Shown here: piece by piece, positions 13,939 to 15,935 of the stretch
Layout: each line of letters starts with the position of its first letter
Position numbering within the stretch: position 1 is the first letter of the stretch
From: Crocosphaera sp038442745
GTDB lineage: Bacteria > Cyanobacteriota > Cyanobacteriia > Cyanobacteriales > Microcystaceae
DNA length: 15,935 nucleotides
Direction: 5' to 3'
Assembly: GCF_038442745.1 (NCBI RefSeq)
Contig: NZ_JARVCN010000020.1
Location: 1 to 15,935 of the forward strand
Notes under the pieces: model-generated
The model's input: the letters and a program-made list of their open reading frames with translations, nothing else
Databases searched by the model: none
Told to the model about the DNA's origin: nothing
Made by a program: the position numbers and the translations under genes

Positions 13939-14120
13939 GATATTACTCTCCGATGCTTGTGTAGGGAATTTGTCTCCTAGAACAAATTACCATGTTTGAC
14001 TTTGGAACTATGAATGATTTCAAGGGTGTGTTAGACTATACATTGTATTTTTTGAATGGATTTTTTATTTTATATTGTTCAAAATCAATGGCTAACAAAA
14101 AAAATTTTTGTCATACCTCT

Positions 14121-14149
14121 TTTCAAAAAGTTACAAATCTTTATATAAT
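14121..14149 (+). promoter_or_regulatory. Likely ndhD promoter
   Basis: A perfect -10 box TATAAT lies at 14144-14149. TTTCAA (14121-14126), 17 nt upstream, is a poor -35. The predicted transcript start near 14156 gives a leader of about 28 nt before the ndhD ATG. Confidence 0.5.
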
Positions 14150-14183
14150 AGCAGTAACAAACCTGAGTATTTATTACTAGCCC

Positions 14184-15782
14184 ATGGTTACCACACAAAT
14201 CCCCTGGCTTACGGCAATCATCCTTGTTCCTTTAGTAGCGGCTTTTGCCATCCCACTAATACCAGACAAGGAAGGAAAAACAGTGCGTTGGTACGCGCTA
14301 GGCATTAGTCTATTAAATTTCGCATTAACAATATTCGCCCTTTTTAACCAATACAAATTCGGTAACAGCAATTTTCAATTAGAAGAAACATATCCTTGGG
14401 TTCCCCAAATCGGCTTAAACTGGTCAGTAGGGATAGACGGTTTATCCATGCCCTTAATCGTTTTATCTGGTTTAATCACCACGTTAGCACTGCTGGCATC
14501 TTGGAATGTAGAGAAAAAGCCTCGTTTATTTTATTTCTTGATGTTAGTGCTATATAGCGCACAAATGGGTGTATTTGCAGCACAAGACTTACTATTGTTC
14601 TTCTTTATGTGGGAACTAGAGTTAGTCCCCGTCTATATATTAATCTCTATTTGGGGTGGCAAAAAGCGTCTTTACGCCGCCACGAAATTCATACTATATA
14701 CAGCCCTGGCATCGATTTTCATCTTAGTTTCTGCCCTAGCAATGGCATTTTACGGTGACACCTTCACCTTCGATATGGTGCAATTGGGTATGAAAGAGTA
14801 TCCATTAGCCCTAGAAGTCCTAGCTTATGCCGGTTTCTTAGTCGCCTTTGGTGTAAAACTACCCATCTTTCCTTTGCACACCTGGTTACCAGATGCTCAC
14901 AGCCAAGCTTCCTCCCCTGTATCCATGATTTTAGCGGGAGTTTTGTTAAAAATGGGTGGTTATGGGTTAATTCGTTTCAACATCGAAATGTTACCAGATG
15001 CCCACATTAAGTTTGCTCCCTTACTACTCACTTTAGGAGTTGTGAACGTAGTTTACGGGGCATTTACCGCTTTTGGTCAAACCAACCTCAAACGTCGCCT
15101 TGCCTCTTCCTCCATTTCCCACATGGGTTTTGTACTGATTGGACTATCTTCCTTTACCGAGTTAGGAATGAATGGGGCTGTTTTACAGATGGTGTCTCAT
15201 GGTTTGATAGCCGCCGCTTTATTCTTCCTCTGCGGTAGTGCTTACGAACGGACTCACACCCTAATGATGGACGAAATGGGTGGTTTAGCTCAAAAAATGC
15301 CAAAAACTTTCGCACTATTCACAGCTGCTTCCATGGCTTCCTTAGCTTTGCCTGGAATGAGTGGGTTTGTGGCAGAATTAACCGTATTCTTGGGTGTTGC
15401 TAATAGCGATGTTTATAGTTCCACCTTCAAAACAGTGGTTATCTTTTTAACTGCAGTTGGTTTAATTTTGACCCCCATTTACCTTTTATCAATGTTAAGG
15501 GTTGTCTTCTATGGAGAACAAAACGAAGGATTAACCTTACCAAAATTCAACTTAGATGCCAAACCTCGCGAAGTGTTTATCACAGCTTGTTTGTTACTCC
15601 CTATTATTGGAATTGGTTTATATCCTAAGTTGGCTACAACTACCTACGATGTAAAAACCGTAGAAGTAGCTTCCAAAGCCCGTTCTGCTTTACCTACCAT
15701 CGCTCAGCAGCAAGAAATGTCTCGCTATAACGTCAGCGAAGAGTTAGCTTCAACAGCGTTAGTTGCACCAGAAATCGATTAA
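14184..15782 (+). CDS. ndhD: NAD(P)H-quinone oxidoreductase subunit 4 (NdhD, NDH-1)
   Basis: NdhD is a proton-pumping antiporter-like membrane subunit of the cyanobacterial NDH-1 complex in the thylakoid membrane. The complex carries electrons from ferredoxin to plastoquinone in respiration and cyclic flow. The 532-aa protein is very hydrophobic, with about 14 predicted membrane helices, the usual number. Proton-path residues are present: Glu144 (FFFMWELELVPVYILI), Lys225 (GVKLPIFPLHTWLPDAHSQ) with His232, and Lys256. The C-terminal tail is polar. Of the cyanobacterial paralogues it looks most like the NdhD1/NdhD2 group of the respiratory NDH-1L/L' complexes rather than the CO2-uptake NdhD3/D4, but this is by impression. 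No Shine-Dalgarno is visible before ATG 14184, which is common in cyanobacteria. It is monocistronic, with its own promoter and terminator. Confidence 0.96.
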   Translation: MVTTQIPWLTAIILVPLVAAFAIPLIPDKEGKTVRWYALGISLLNFALTIFALFNQYKFGNSNFQLEETYPWVPQIGLNWSVGIDGLSMPLIVLSGLITTLALLASWNVEKKPRLFYFLMLVLYSAQMGVFAAQDLLLFFFMWELELVPVYILISIWGGKKRLYAATKFILYTALASIFILVSALAMAFYGDTFTFDMVQLGMKEYPLALEVLAYAGFLVAFGVKLPIFPLHTWLPDAHSQASSPVSMILAGVLLKMGGYGLIRFNIEMLPDAHIKFAPLLLTLGVVNVVYGAFTAFGQTNLKRRLASSSISHMGFVLIGLSSFTELGMNGAVLQMVSHGLIAAALFFLCGSAYERTHTLMMDEMGGLAQKMPKTFALFTAASMASLALPGMSGFVAELTVFLGVANSDVYSSTFKTVVIFLTAVGLILTPIYLLSMLRVVFYGEQNEGLTLPKFNLDAKPREVFITACLLLPIIGIGLYPKLATTTYDVKTVEVASKARSALPTIAQQQEMSRYNVSEELASTALVAPEID

Positions 15783-15818
15783 TCTTCTCATAATTTGCAG
15801 ACAACTGATGCTTCAAAG

Positions 15819-15840
15819 AAGGCTGGATAACCAGCCTTTT
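15819..15840 (+). terminator. Rho-independent terminator of ndhD
   Basis: AAGGCTGG and CCAGCCTT form a perfect 8-bp GC-rich stem with loop ATAA, ending in TTTT. It lies 36 nt past the ndhD stop. Confidence 0.85.
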
Positions 15841-15860
15841 CGCATTTCTGTTGGTGTTAC

Positions 15861-15927
15861 TCCGATAAAGCTTAGTTTGGTTTTACCGAAAATCGGAGCA
15901 TGAAAGCCCCTGGCTTCAGACATGGGG
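15861..15927. repeat. Two adjacent hairpins at the window edge, possible transposon end
   Basis: TCCGAT (15861-15866) pairs with ATCGGA (15892-15897), with an inner TTTGG/CCGAAA pairing. After a short gap, CCCC-TG-G-CT / AG-A-CA-T-GGGG (15907-15927) forms an interrupted hairpin around TTCA. The second hairpin recalls the GGCTT...ATGGGG palindrome often seen at ends of cyanobacterial IS200/IS605-type (tnpB) elements. The window ends too soon to confirm. Confidence 0.35.
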
Positions 15928-15935
15928 ATGAAATG

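Noticed and set aside
13992..14308. Two overlapping plus-strand frames before and into ndhD, and a minus-strand frame at 14177-14371
   Set aside because: They lie in the promoter region or out of frame with ndhD. One spans the ndhD promoter and the others share bases with its N-terminal coding part; none has a ribosome site or family features.
15907..15927. CRISPR-like or riboswitch reading of the edge hairpin
   Set aside because: A single interrupted hairpin without repetition or a known aptamer core does not support either.
1..15935. CRISPR array, tRNA or rRNA genes, restriction or toxin-antitoxin system
   Set aside because: I saw no regularly spaced direct repeats, no cloverleaf with T-loop consensus, no rRNA-like sequence and no recognisable defence gene. 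Weak tRNA signals cannot be fully excluded without a covariance search.

Overview
The window looks like a stretch of cyanobacterial chromosome. The signs are carboxysome shell protein CcmP, NDH-1 subunit NdhD, cyanobacterial-type type IV pilins, and eight copies of the HIP1 octamer GCGATCGC in about 16 kb. The AT-rich composition and HIP1 use fit a unicellular Crocosphaera/Cyanothece-like organism. That placement is an inference; no marker gene here fixes the genus.

Layout, left to right. A 67-aa membrane peptide gene (-) at 169-372 has its own promoter-like sequence and terminator. A gap follows, with a 7-bp inverted repeat and a 50-aa secreted-peptide candidate (+) at 691-843 behind a strong ribosome binding site. 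Next is argJ (+, arginine biosynthesis). An intact IS1-family insertion sequence (2345-3283) has near-perfect 24-bp inverted repeats and an 8-bp target duplication. It sits directly beside a 13-bp-stem hairpin, and its transposase gene carries an in-frame palindromic insert.

The minus strand from 10.5 kb down to 3.3 kb holds an alpha/beta hydrolase with its own terminator, two tandem major-pilin-like genes, a 902-aa TPR plus O-GlcNAc-transferase-like (SPINDLY, GT41) protein, and an FkbM-type methyltransferase. Pilins next to a protein O-glycosyltransferase and a methyltransferase suggest a pilus or cell-surface glycosylation locus. The two pilins are near-identical at the N-terminus and divergent in the head; only one has a DxDxDG calcium-loop-like segment.

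Further right, also on the minus strand, ccmP (TTG start), a stand-alone ABC ATPase, a 462-aa protein of unknown function and a small protein of about 62 aa follow in order. Divergent from ccmP, ndhD (+, 14184-15782) has a consensus -10 box and a good terminator. The last 75 bases hold two small hairpins. They may be the edge of an IS200/IS605-type element or a non-autonomous palindromic repeat.

There is no CRISPR array, rRNA or tRNA that I can recognise. The most interesting parts are the pilin/glycosyltransferase/methyltransferase neighbourhood, the nested palindrome inside the transposase, the two unannotated-size peptide genes, and the palindromic repeats between genes.
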